Positions 1-6,197 are shown, counted from the stretch's first letter. The stretch is DNA of 6,352 bases from Acidimicrobiia bacterium (GCA_025929005.1 JAICND010000096.1:1-6352), one strand, 5' to 3'. Program-made: numbers and translations. Notes: generated by a model not told the origin, from the letters alone.

Positions 1-275
1 AGTTGATCGGCCGGTGGTTGCCCCCGATCGACGCGGCCGATCAAGTCCTCCATCACCGCAGGCAGGCTCTCCTCAACGAGTGAAGCAATCAGGTCGTCGC
101 GGTCCCGAAAATACTCATAGAGGGTTGTGCGGCCGATCCCCGCCTCGGCCGCGACATCACCCAGGTTGACATCAGCGCTGCCGGTTTCCTCGAGAAGCCG
201 ACGGGCTGCGGTGAGAATCTGTGAGCGTGTGATGGCCTTGTGTTCGCCGATGGAGCCGGCTCGGATTCGCGGCAT
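1..275 (-). CDS. TetR-family transcriptional regulator, N-terminal part (runs off left edge)
   Basis: Reading the minus strand from ATG at 275 gives 91 residues before the window ends; the ligand-binding C-terminal domain is missing here. Seen: a helical N-terminus (ITRSQILTAARRLLEE, residues 15-30), then the TetR helix-turn-helix at about 36-67, with DVAAEAGIGRTTLYEYFRDR as the helix 2, turn and recognition helix stretch. The TLYEYF motif is typical of the family. TetR proteins are dimeric cytoplasmic repressors released by a small ligand, often a lipid or acyl-CoA. The gene starts 12 nt after the fabH stop on the same strand, so it is probably co-transcribed with fabH, and it may control fabH or the divergent acyltransferase operon (inference). 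No clear Shine-Dalgarno sequence precedes the ATG, which fits coupling to fabH translation. The effector cannot be named from this fragment. Confidence 0.9.
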   Translation of the reverse strand, partial: MPRIRAGSIGEHKAITRSQILTAARRLLEETGSADVNLGDVAAEAGIGRTTLYEYFRDRDDLIASLVEESLPAVMEDLIGRVDRGQPPADQ

Positions 276-287
276 CGCCTGAGGCTA

Positions 288-1352
288 CTAACGCGGCTCC
301 CGGTAAATCAGGGCGCCCCAATGGGCGCCTGCCCCAAACGCCGTGAAACAGACCACCGTTCCCGGGGTGACTCTGCCGGCCCGCCGTAGCTCGTGGAACA
401 GGATCGGCAGAGTCCCCGAGGTGGTGTTGCCGTACTTGGCGATGTTGGAAGGGACCCGCTCGTCCCTCATGTCGAGCTGTCTTCGCACACCCTCCAGGAT
501 TCGGTCGTTGGCCTGGTGAGCGACAACCAGGTCGATCTCTTCAATACCGATCCCCGCCCGGGCCGCGACCGACCTCACAGCGGCCGGCATCAGTCGCACT
601 GCCTGACGGTATAGCGAGGCCCCATCCATAACGGGTACGTGGAGGTCATCGTTGAGTTGGCGCTGGTCGACGAAGGGCCGATGCCGGGAACCGACGCCCG
701 GGACGAGGATCAGATCGAACTGGCTGCCATCCGTGTGGAGCTCCGAGGCCAGAACACCTTCGTTGAGAGTATCGCCACGTCGAACCACCATCGCCCCGGC
801 TCCGTCCCCAAAGACCACGGTCCACGACCGGGAGCTCGTATTGCGTGCCCGCTCTTCACCCCTGGGCTGACGGTCGGACTTGCCCAGCGCAACATCAAAG
901 GTCTCACCCCAAGGGAAATAGCCGCCGTGGACCTCCGATCCAACCACGAGAACCGTGTCCGCCCTTCCAGCGGCAATCAGAGAGTCGGCCAGGTCGAGCC
1001 CGTAGAGAAACCCTGAACACTGCTGACGGAGGTCGAAGGAAGCGATCGGCCCCAACCCCAACTCATGCTGAATAAGAGCGGCGTTGCCTGGAGCCTGAAA
1101 GTCGGGGGTCATGGTGGCATTGATCAACGCGTCGATATCGCCCGGTCCACAACCGGCATCGGCAAGTGCCGCCCTCGCCGCTTCGGATCCCAACGCGGCC
1201 GACCCCACCCCTTCGTCCACGAACCGACGTTCGCGAACTCCCGTGCGCGACGTGATCCACTCGTCGGATGTGTCCATGATGCGGGTGAGGTCCTCATTCG
1301 TCACCACGTTGTCGGGCACGGCCATGCCCGTGCCAATGATCACGGCACCCAT
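288..1352 (-). CDS. fabH: beta-ketoacyl-ACP synthase III (FabH-like)
   Basis: KAS III enzymes condense an acyl-CoA with malonyl-ACP to start fatty acid (or related acyl chain) synthesis in the cytosol. Numbered from ATG 1352 the protein is 354 aa. It begins with the typical VIIGTGMAVPDNVVTNEDL and DTSDEWITSRTGVRER, and carries the Cys-His-Asn triad: C112 in QQCSGFLYG, H279 in VVAHQAND, N309 in KYGNTTSGT. FGDGAGAMVV lies near 180-190 and the usual FGAGAHWGA near the end. Classical FabH is about 317 aa; most of the extra length is a charged insertion around 140-178. An open frame extends upstream to 1436, but homology begins at 1350. The ATG has GGAGG directly abutting it; GTG at 1343 has that same motif 9 nt upstream, so the true start may be three codons later. 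The gene stands apart from any fab cluster, divergent from an acyltransferase and followed by tetR. A specialised KAS III (lipid or secondary metabolite) is possible. Confidence 0.92.
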   Translation of the reverse strand: MGAVIIGTGMAVPDNVVTNEDLTRIMDTSDEWITSRTGVRERRFVDEGVGSAALGSEAARAALADAGCGPGDIDALINATMTPDFQAPGNAALIQHELGLGPIASFDLRQQCSGFLYGLDLADSLIAAGRADTVLVVGSEVHGGYFPWGETFDVALGKSDRQPRGEERARNTSSRSWTVVFGDGAGAMVVRRGDTLNEGVLASELHTDGSQFDLILVPGVGSRHRPFVDQRQLNDDLHVPVMDGASLYRQAVRLMPAAVRSVAARAGIGIEEIDLVVAHQANDRILEGVRRQLDMRDERVPSNIAKYGNTTSGTLPILFHELRRAGRVTPGTVVCFTAFGAGAHWGALIYREPR

Positions 1353-1357
1353 CCTCC
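1353..1357 (-). promoter_or_regulatory. Shine-Dalgarno motif that bears on the fabH start
   Basis: On the minus strand GGAGG ends immediately before the ATG at 1352, a spacing of zero, which is too short for normal use. The in-frame GTG at 1343-1341 lies 9 nt downstream of the motif, a usable distance, and would give a protein beginning at the conserved IIGTG strand. Either start leaves all catalytic residues intact. Confidence 0.5.
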
Positions 1358-1412
1358 GACCATAGGCGCCCGACTTGCCGCCAGCACCCCCAATTGTTGT
1401 TACATAAGAACC
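1353..1412. promoter_or_regulatory. divergent intergenic region, likely promoters for fabH-tetR and the acyltransferase operon
   Basis: These 60 nt are the only non-coding DNA between two genes transcribed away from each other, so both promoters should be here or just inside the neighbouring genes. The stretch 1392-1410 is noticeably AT-rich for this window. On the plus strand it holds CATAAG/TACATA-like -10 candidates (1401-1408); on the minus strand it holds TATGTA. No convincing -35 box and no long palindrome that would mark a TetR operator is visible. The promoter role rests on geometry more than on motif quality. Confidence 0.5.
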
Positions 1413-2426
1413 GTGCAGAACCTTCCGGCGTGGCAACGACGACTTGTCACGGTCCCCATCGTCTTGATCATGTGGTTGGTGGCGATCCTTCTGGCACCGC
1501 CGCTACTCGTGGTAGCCATCTTGGTGGACATGGTCCGCCGCCTCCGATCCCGCACTCCCCCGATCGCCTGGAGGCTGTACACGTTCTTGATCATTTATCT
1601 GACCGCCGAGGTCGGAGCGATCCTCGGCTCTCTATGGATATGGCTGATCAGCCCATTCGGAAGCAACCGGCAACGGATCGTGATGATGACGTTCGGCCTG
1701 CAGAGATGGTGGGCGACCTTTCTGTGGGAAAGTGCCTGTCTGATCTTCGGGTTCCATCTCGAGGTCGAAGGCAGACAACTGATCACACCCGGACCGATCC
1801 TGGTCTTGTCAAGGCACGCTTCGATCGTCGACAACCTGCTGCCCTTTCAGGTCTTCACCCGTCACGACCGCATCAGACTCAGATACGTTTTCAAGAAGGA
1901 ACTGCTGCTGGACCCTGCTATCGACTTCGCCGGCAACAACCTCCTCAGCCACTTCGTCGACCGCAAAGGGACCGACACCGACCGCGAGTTGGCTGCGCTG
2001 CGACGACTGGCAACTGATCTCAGGTCAGACGAGGGAGTGCTGATCTACCCCGAAGGCACTCGGTACAGCCCCGAGAAACGCGAACGGGCACTGGCGGCGC
2101 TGGGAAAGAGCCCCCGTCTGCTGGCACTGGGGCAGGGTCTCCACAGCCTTTTGCCACCGCGCCTCGGGGGTGTGACAGCGCTACTCGACGTCTCCTCGGC
2201 GGACGTGATCGTGATGGGTCACAAGGGACTGGAAGGATTCGCCCGGATCAAAGACATCTGGTCAAGCGGCATGCTCGGTTCCGAAGTCCGCGTTCGACTC
2301 TGGCGGATCGCCCGCTCAGAGGTACCGGAGGGTCGGAGGCCTCGAATCGAATGGCTCTACGGGGTGTGGACAGAGATGGATCGATGGTTGACCGGGACGC
2401 ACGCGCTGGAAGCCCGAGATGGCTGA
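1413..2426 (+). CDS. PlsC/AGPAT-type 1-acyl-glycerol-3-phosphate acyltransferase-like membrane protein
   Basis: A 337-aa protein from GTG 1413. Two hydrophobic segments (about 12-41 and 55-82) come first, then the acyltransferase blocks: SRHASIVDN with the catalytic HX4D (H135, D140), the FKKELLLDPAIDFAGNN block II near 160-180, YPEGTR (EGTR at 214-217), and LPPRLGG (from 247), the fourth block. Family members transfer an acyl chain to lysophosphatidate or another lysolipid at the membrane. The LPPR block and two leading membrane helices resemble the AGPAT3-5/LCLAT1 branch more than short bacterial PlsC; the substrate is therefore open. The frame stays open upstream to 1065, but that part lies antisense to fabH and has no family similarity, so I start at GTG 1413; ATG 1470 would cut into the first hydrophobic segment. 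No good ribosome binding site precedes the GTG. The 3' end overlaps the next gene by 8 nt, indicating an operon. Confidence 0.85.
   Translation: MQNLPAWQRRLVTVPIVLIMWLVAILLAPPLLVVAILVDMVRRLRSRTPPIAWRLYTFLIIYLTAEVGAILGSLWIWLISPFGSNRQRIVMMTFGLQRWWATFLWESACLIFGFHLEVEGRQLITPGPILVLSRHASIVDNLLPFQVFTRHDRIRLRYVFKKELLLDPAIDFAGNNLLSHFVDRKGTDTDRELAALRRLATDLRSDEGVLIYPEGTRYSPEKRERALAALGKSPRLLALGQGLHSLLPPRLGGVTALLDVSSADVIVMGHKGLEGFARIKDIWSSGMLGSEVRVRLWRIARSEVPEGRRPRIEWLYGVWTEMDRWLTGTHALEARDG
2408..2412 (+). promoter_or_regulatory. ribosome binding site for the DUF1295 gene
   Basis: GGAAG lies inside the end of the acyltransferase gene, 6 nt before ATG 2419. It supports that start and translational coupling across the 8-nt overlap. 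Confidence 0.6.
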
Positions 2427-3207
2427 GGCCGCGGCCGTCTCCGCCGTCGCCATCGCCTTGCTCATGCTTACCACTTGGATGATCAGCGGTCTTGTCAAGG
2501 ACGCCTCGATCGTCGATCTCATCTGGGGCTTTGGCTTCGTCCTGGTGGTCTGGACGGTTCTCTACTTCTCGGCACCGGTGGGCACACGCGGGTGGCTGCT
2601 GGTGATCCTCACAACCGTGTGGGGCCTACGCCTCAGCATCTATCTGACCAAACGCAACCTTGGCAAAGGAGAGGACTTCCGATATCAGGAGATGCGCCGC
2701 AAGCACGGCGACCGCTTCTTCGTCGTGAGCCTCGGGACCGTCTTCGGGCTGCAGGCGCTACTCATGTGGGTGATTTCGCTGCCATTGCAGAGCGGGATTG
2801 CCAACAGCGATCCCGGACTGGGTGTTTCGCTACTGGACGGTGCAGGGACCGCCCTGTGGACGGTGGGTCTCTTCTTCGAGGCTGCCGGTGATTGGCAACT
2901 GGCGAGGTTCAAGGCCGACCCGGCCAACCATGGGAAGGTGATGGACCGCGGCCTCTGGCGATATACGCGTCATCCCAACTACTTCGGCGACCTCTGCGTC
3001 TGGTGGGGCTTCTATCTGATTGCAGCTGCCGGCGGTGCCTGGTGGACCGCCGTGGGGCCCATCCTCATGAGCGCCCTCCTTATCCGGTACTCCGGAGCAG
3101 GTCTCCTGGAGAAGACCATCGGCAAGCGGCGGCCGGGTTATGACGAGTACGTCCGGAGAACGAATGGGTTCTTTCCGGGACCACCCCGGAAGGCGTCACA
3201 CGACTAG
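2419..3207 (+). CDS. DUF1295 / steroid 5-alpha-reductase-like integral membrane protein
   Basis: A 262-aa, strongly hydrophobic protein with about six to seven predicted membrane segments (roughly 6-24, 33-51, 57-76, 103-122, 140-156, 190-205, 207-224). The diagnostic part is the C-terminal block: DRGLWRYTRHPNYFGD (R184-H185-P186-N187-Y188) followed by a Trp-rich helix, then YSGAGLLEKTIGKRRPGYDEYVRRTNGFFP. This pattern defines DUF1295, related to steroid 5-alpha reductases and, more distantly, to isoprenylcysteine methyltransferases, where the RHPxY region takes part in cofactor binding. An NADPH-dependent reduction or a methylation of a lipid or isoprenoid in the membrane is possible, but no substrate can be assigned. 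The overlap with the acyltransferase places it in the same operon and favours a lipid role (inference). The gene ends 9 nt before corA. Confidence 0.88.
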   Translation: MAEAAAVSAVAIALLMLTTWMISGLVKDASIVDLIWGFGFVLVVWTVLYFSAPVGTRGWLLVILTTVWGLRLSIYLTKRNLGKGEDFRYQEMRRKHGDRFFVVSLGTVFGLQALLMWVISLPLQSGIANSDPGLGVSLLDGAGTALWTVGLFFEAAGDWQLARFKADPANHGKVMDRGLWRYTRHPNYFGDLCVWWGFYLIAAAGGAWWTAVGPILMSALLIRYSGAGLLEKTIGKRRPGYDEYVRRTNGFFPGPPRKASHD

Positions 3208-3216
3208 CTTCTGACT

Positions 3217-4188
3217 GTGTTTGTCGACGCCGCTCTCTATCACAAAGGCCGTCGAGTCGAAGGGGCTTTTGAGCTTGAAGGGGCCGCCCGAAGATGTGAG
3301 GAGGCGGACACCTTCTGTTGGATCGGTCTCTATGAACCCACCAGCGAGGAATTCGACGCAGTTCGGCGCGAATTCGACCTCCATGAATTGGCGGTCGAAG
3401 ACGCCATCCACGCCCATCAGCGTCCCAAGATCGACGTGTACGACGACACCCTCCTGGTGGTCCTCAAGCCGGCCCGGTATGTCGACCCGGTCGAAGTGGT
3501 TGAACTGGGCGAGATCCTTATCTTCGTGGGGGCCAAGTTCCTCATCGCCGTCCGTCACCGGGAAGCTTCCAAGCTGGTGGAGGTACGGCGCCAACTCGAG
3601 CACCACCCCGACGAACTGGCGGTAGGTCCGGGCGCAGTTCTCCAGGCGATCTTCGACCGGGTGGTCGATGATTACGCCTCCGTCCTTTCAGGACTGGACA
3701 AAGACATCGGCGAACTCGAGGCGGAAGTGTTTTCCGACTCCGCCAGTTACCCGACCCAGCGCATCTACAAGCTCAAGCGTGAGGTGCTCGAGTTCGAGCA
3801 GGCCACCCAGCCGCTCGTCGAGCCGCTTCTGCACCTGGCGATGGGTCGCTACGAGGTCATCCCCGAAGAGTTGAACCACTACTTCGCCGACGTTCACGAC
3901 CATCTGGTCCGGGTGGTCAACCGAATCGCAAGCTTCCGCGACCTTTTGAATTCGATCCTCGAGGCCAACCTCACCCAGGTGACGGTCCGCCAGAACAACG
4001 ACATGCGCAAGATCTCCGCATGGATCGCCATCGCCGCCGTGCCCACCATGCTCGCCGGGATATGGGGCATGAACTTCGAGCACATGCCGGAGATCCCCCA
4101 GGTCTGGGGATACCCGGCGGCTCTGATGCTCATGGCAATCGTTTGTTACGGCCTGCATCGCAAGTTCAAGAAGAGCGGCTGGTTGTGA
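3217..4188 (+). CDS. corA: CorA-family magnesium/cobalt transport protein
   Basis: A 323-aa protein, the normal CorA length. CorA forms a pentameric inner-membrane channel for Mg2+ (also Co2+ or Ni2+). Seen: an acidic soluble N-terminal domain with the conserved LHELAVEDAIHAHQRPKIDVYDD (about 55-77), a long helical middle with the FRDLLNSILEANL region (240-252) and NNDMRKISAWIAIAAVPTMLAGIWGMNFEHMPE, that is transmembrane helix 1 ending in the signature GMN (284-286), helix 2 at about 299-314, and a basic cytosolic tail ending in KKSGWL. Helix 1 ends in the usual order for a Mg2+-type CorA. The start is GTG 3217, 9 nt after the DUF1295 stop; the first residues (MFVDAALYHKGRR) match how such proteins begin, but no Shine-Dalgarno motif is evident. 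It probably reads through from the upstream genes; a functional link to lipids is not evident. Confidence 0.94.
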   Translation: MFVDAALYHKGRRVEGAFELEGAARRCEEADTFCWIGLYEPTSEEFDAVRREFDLHELAVEDAIHAHQRPKIDVYDDTLLVVLKPARYVDPVEVVELGEILIFVGAKFLIAVRHREASKLVEVRRQLEHHPDELAVGPGAVLQAIFDRVVDDYASVLSGLDKDIGELEAEVFSDSASYPTQRIYKLKREVLEFEQATQPLVEPLLHLAMGRYEVIPEELNHYFADVHDHLVRVVNRIASFRDLLNSILEANLTQVTVRQNNDMRKISAWIAIAAVPTMLAGIWGMNFEHMPEIPQVWGYPAALMLMAIVCYGLHRKFKKSGWL

Positions 4189-4210
4189 CGGCCTCGGGCT
4201 AGGCCATACT
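4183..4210 (+). promoter_or_regulatory. possible weak promoter for glnA-glnR
   Basis: TTGTGA (4183-4188), overlapping the corA stop codon, and CATACT (4205-4210) are spaced 16 nt apart, giving a poor but usable -35/-10 pair. The 48-nt gap is the largest between plus-strand genes and separates functionally unrelated genes, which favours a promoter here. Several consensus positions are missed, so this is tentative. Confidence 0.25.
4190..4205 (+). other. small inverted repeat between corA and glnA
   Basis: GGCCT (4190-4194) and AGGCC (4201-4205) can pair as a 5-bp stem with a 6-nt loop just after the corA stop. The next bases (ATACTTTCC) hold only a short T run, so it is at best a weak terminator or attenuator. 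It may instead be a chance repeat in GC-rich DNA. Confidence 0.3.
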
Positions 4211-4224
4211 TTCCATTACCAACC

Positions 4225-4230
4225 GAGGGA
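4225..4230 (+). promoter_or_regulatory. ribosome binding site for glnA
   Basis: GAGGGA sits 6 nt before ATG 4237. It is the best-placed Shine-Dalgarno sequence in the window and fixes the glutamine synthetase start, which also agrees with the family's usual N-terminus (MNKQAEYVLRTVEERGIRFV). Confidence 0.8.
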
Positions 4231-4236
4231 ACGCAG

Positions 4237-5562
4237 ATGAACAAACAGGCCGAATACGTGCTCCGGACAGTTGAGGAGCGCGGGATCCGCTTCGTGCGCT
4301 TGTGGTTCACCGACGTTCAGGGATTTCTCAAATCGGTATCAATTAGCCCAGCCGAGTTGGAGGTCGCCTTTGAGGAAGGAATGACCTTTGATGGATCGGC
4401 GGTCGACGGATACGCCCGGGTGCAGGAGGCCGACATGTTGGCCCAACCCGACCCGGCCACCTTCCAAATCCTGCCCTGGAGGCCCGACCAGCAGGTGGCC
4501 CGCATGTTTTGCGACATCGTTCTTCCCGATGGAGCTCCCTTCGAAGGCGACCCCCGCGGGGTTCTCAAGCGCAATCTGGCCCAGGCGGCCGACCTCGGCT
4601 TCACGTTCTACGTGGCTCCCGAGCTGGAGTTCTTTTACTTTGCCGATGCCGGACCCGAACCGCAGGTCCTTGATCGGGGCGGCTATTTCGATCTGACCCC
4701 ACTCGACACCGCCCAGGAATATCGACGCAAGACCATCAATGCCCTGGAACTCATGGGAATCCCGGTGGAGCACTCCCATCACGAGGTGGCTCCCAGCCAG
4801 CACGAGATCATCGTCCGTTACACGGACGCCCTCACGATGGCCGACAACATCATGACCTTCCGGCTAACAGTCAAAGAGGTCGCCATGGAACACGGGATCT
4901 ACGCGACGTTCATGCCCAAGCCACTCGAGGCTCACGACGGCTCGGGCATGCATCTGCATCTCTCCCTCTTCGAAGGCGACCGCAACGCTTTCTACGAGCC
5001 CGGATCTGACAACGGTCTCTCCAAAGTTGGCCAGCAATTCGTGGCCGGTCTTCTCACCCATGCAGCCGAGATCACTGCGGTCACCAACCAATGGGTCAAT
5101 TCCTACAAGCGATTGGTGGCTGGTTTCGACGCCCCGATCTGGATCTCGTGGGCTCGTAACAACCAGTCGGCTCTGGTCCGGATCCCTCTAGCGAAGAAGG
5201 GCAAGTCACAATCGGTGCGGGTCGAATATCGCTCACCCGATGCCGCTGCCAACCCTTATCTGGCGCTGTCGGCCGTGTTGGGAGCCGGTCTGGCGGGCAT
5301 TCGCAACGGATACGAACTGCCACCTGAGGTCAGCAGCAACGTGCACGCCCTCACCAACGCCGAACGGCAAGCGGCCGGTATCTCCCGACTGCCCGAAACT
5401 CTGGCGGAAGCGCTCGATCGCATGGAGCAGTCAGAGCTGATGGCGGAGACCCTAGGCGAGCACGTCTTCGACTGGTTCCTCCGCAACAAGCGCCGGGAGT
5501 GGGACCGGTACCAACATCACGTGAGCAGGTTCGAGCTCGACACCTACCTGCCGGTGCTCTGA
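4237..5562 (+). CDS. glnA: type I glutamine synthetase, short GlnA2-like form with altered active-site residues
   Basis: Glutamine synthetase makes glutamine from glutamate, ammonium and ATP as a cytosolic dodecamer. At 441 aa, without the insertions of the longer adenylylated class, this is the short form and reads closest to actinobacterial GlnA2 (RFVRLWFTDVQGFLKSV, SHHEVAPSQHE, MPKPLEAHDGSGMHLHLSLF, VTNQWVNSYKRLV). Metal and substrate ligands are kept: D52 and D66 (ammonium region), E129/E131, E183, E190, H239/H241, R292, R315 and R332. Three changes stand out in ungapped motif comparison: flap Glu (E327 in enteric numbering) is D298, Arg339 is Q310, and Ser53 is A55. The stretch matching the adenylylation site reads NVHALT, so the modifiable Tyr is absent. 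The gene has its own ribosome binding site and is followed 3 nt later by the GlnR-like regulator, so the two are probably one transcript. Glutamine synthetase is the default call; a glutamyl ligase using another amine cannot be excluded. Confidence 0.93.
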   Translation: MNKQAEYVLRTVEERGIRFVRLWFTDVQGFLKSVSISPAELEVAFEEGMTFDGSAVDGYARVQEADMLAQPDPATFQILPWRPDQQVARMFCDIVLPDGAPFEGDPRGVLKRNLAQAADLGFTFYVAPELEFFYFADAGPEPQVLDRGGYFDLTPLDTAQEYRRKTINALELMGIPVEHSHHEVAPSQHEIIVRYTDALTMADNIMTFRLTVKEVAMEHGIYATFMPKPLEAHDGSGMHLHLSLFEGDRNAFYEPGSDNGLSKVGQQFVAGLLTHAAEITAVTNQWVNSYKRLVAGFDAPIWISWARNNQSALVRIPLAKKGKSQSVRVEYRSPDAAANPYLALSAVLGAGLAGIRNGYELPPEVSSNVHALTNAERQAAGISRLPETLAEALDRMEQSELMAETLGEHVFDWFLRNKRREWDRYQHHVSRFELDTYLPVL

Positions 5563-5565
5563 TAG

Positions 5566-6195
5566 ATGGATGTAGCGGTATTTCCCGCCGACCATTCCGA
5601 GTCCTTGGCCTCGGCGCTGATGGCAGCCGGGATCAAAACTGAGCGGGTCACCGATCTGGAGAGCGAGTTCCCGGGAGATGCTGGCGCCCTGGTCGTCGAG
5701 CTCGGGAACGAACCGCTCCGGCGGCTGCGGATGCTGGAGGCACTCTCGGTTGAGAGTCCGGTGCCGGTGCTGGCCGTCATCGATGCCACCCAGCTAACGA
5801 TGGTCGAAGCGGCAGTGGGTATCACCGACTTCCTGATGGCGCCACCCGACTACGCCGAACTGCGTCTGCGGGTACGGCGCTTGACCCACGCGGCCGGCAC
5901 CGATGAGGTCCATCACTTCAAGGATCTGGAGTTGAACGTCCTCACCTATCAGGCTTCCCTGGCCGGGCGTCCCATCGATCTGACCTACATGGAGTACGAG
6001 CTCTTGCGCTTCTTCATTGAGCACCAGGGCAGGGTGTGGAGCCGGGAACAACTCCTGTCAAAGGTGTGGGGCTATGAGTATTACGGCGGGGCTAGAACAG
6101 TCGACGTCCACGTCCGAAGGCTGCGGGCCAAGCTCGGCGAGGAACGAGCCTCGTGGATTACAACGGTGCGCTCCGTCGGCTACCGCTTCGGTTGA
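5566..6195 (+). CDS. glnR: GlnR-like orphan OmpR-type response regulator with degenerate receiver
   Basis: A 209-aa protein. Residues 1-110 fold-match a receiver domain but lack its chemistry: no acidic pair after the first strand (VAVFPADH), Glu45 in ALVVELGNE where the phosphoacceptor Asp sits, and MAPPD where the conserved Lys is expected. Residues 115-209 form an OmpR/PhoB winged helix: LTYMEYELLRFF, GRVWSREQLLSKVWGYEYYGG, the recognition helix ARTVDVHVRRLRAKLG (176-191) and ITTVRSVGYRFG at the C-terminus. The WGYxYxGGxRTVDVHVRRLRAKLG pattern is the one I associate with actinobacterial GlnR, a global nitrogen regulator that is also an atypical, partnerless response regulator. The gene begins 3 nt after the glutamine synthetase stop with no Shine-Dalgarno motif, so translation is probably coupled. 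It lacks the long C-terminal tail of Streptomyces and Mycobacterium GlnR. No histidine kinase is next to it. Assignment to nitrogen control is inference from sequence resemblance plus neighbour. Confidence 0.85.
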   Translation: MDVAVFPADHSESLASALMAAGIKTERVTDLESEFPGDAGALVVELGNEPLRRLRMLEALSVESPVPVLAVIDATQLTMVEAAVGITDFLMAPPDYAELRLRVRRLTHAAGTDEVHHFKDLELNVLTYQASLAGRPIDLTYMEYELLRFFIEHQGRVWSREQLLSKVWGYEYYGGARTVDVHVRRLRAKLGEERASWITTVRSVGYRFG

Positions 6196-6197
6196 GT

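Noticed and set aside
1065..1412. Upstream extension of the acyltransferase open frame (would make it 453 aa)
   Set aside because: It lies antisense to fabH, has no resemblance to acyltransferases, and ends exactly where the hydrophobic N-terminus and a plausible GTG start appear.
1353..1436. 28-residue N-terminal extension of FabH
   Set aside because: KAS III homology begins at the VIIGTG strand; the extension is Gly/Arg-rich with no family match and would overlap the divergent gene's start.
3196..3606. Minus-strand open frame of 136 aa opposite corA, and a similar 156-aa one at 3688-4158
   Set aside because: Both are mirror frames of a clear CorA gene in GC-rich DNA; their compositions reflect the antisense of acidic CorA codons and they have no start signals.
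4185..4219. GlnR-box-like half sites GTGAC (4185-4189) and ATTAC (4215-4219) upstream of glnA
   Set aside because: They are 30 nt apart rather than about 22, and neither is followed at the right distance by a GAAAC-like partner, so I cannot support a GlnR operator.
4339..4803. Minus-strand 154-aa open frame opposite glnA
   Set aside because: Shadow of a well-supported glutamine synthetase; no recognisable domain or ribosome binding site.
5302..5325. NGYELPPE in the glutamine synthetase as an adenylylation site
   Set aside because: It resembles the NLYDLPPE adenylylation motif, but it directly follows GIR, about 27 residues after the RSPD Arg rather than about 38. The aligned site is further on and reads NVHALT, without Tyr.
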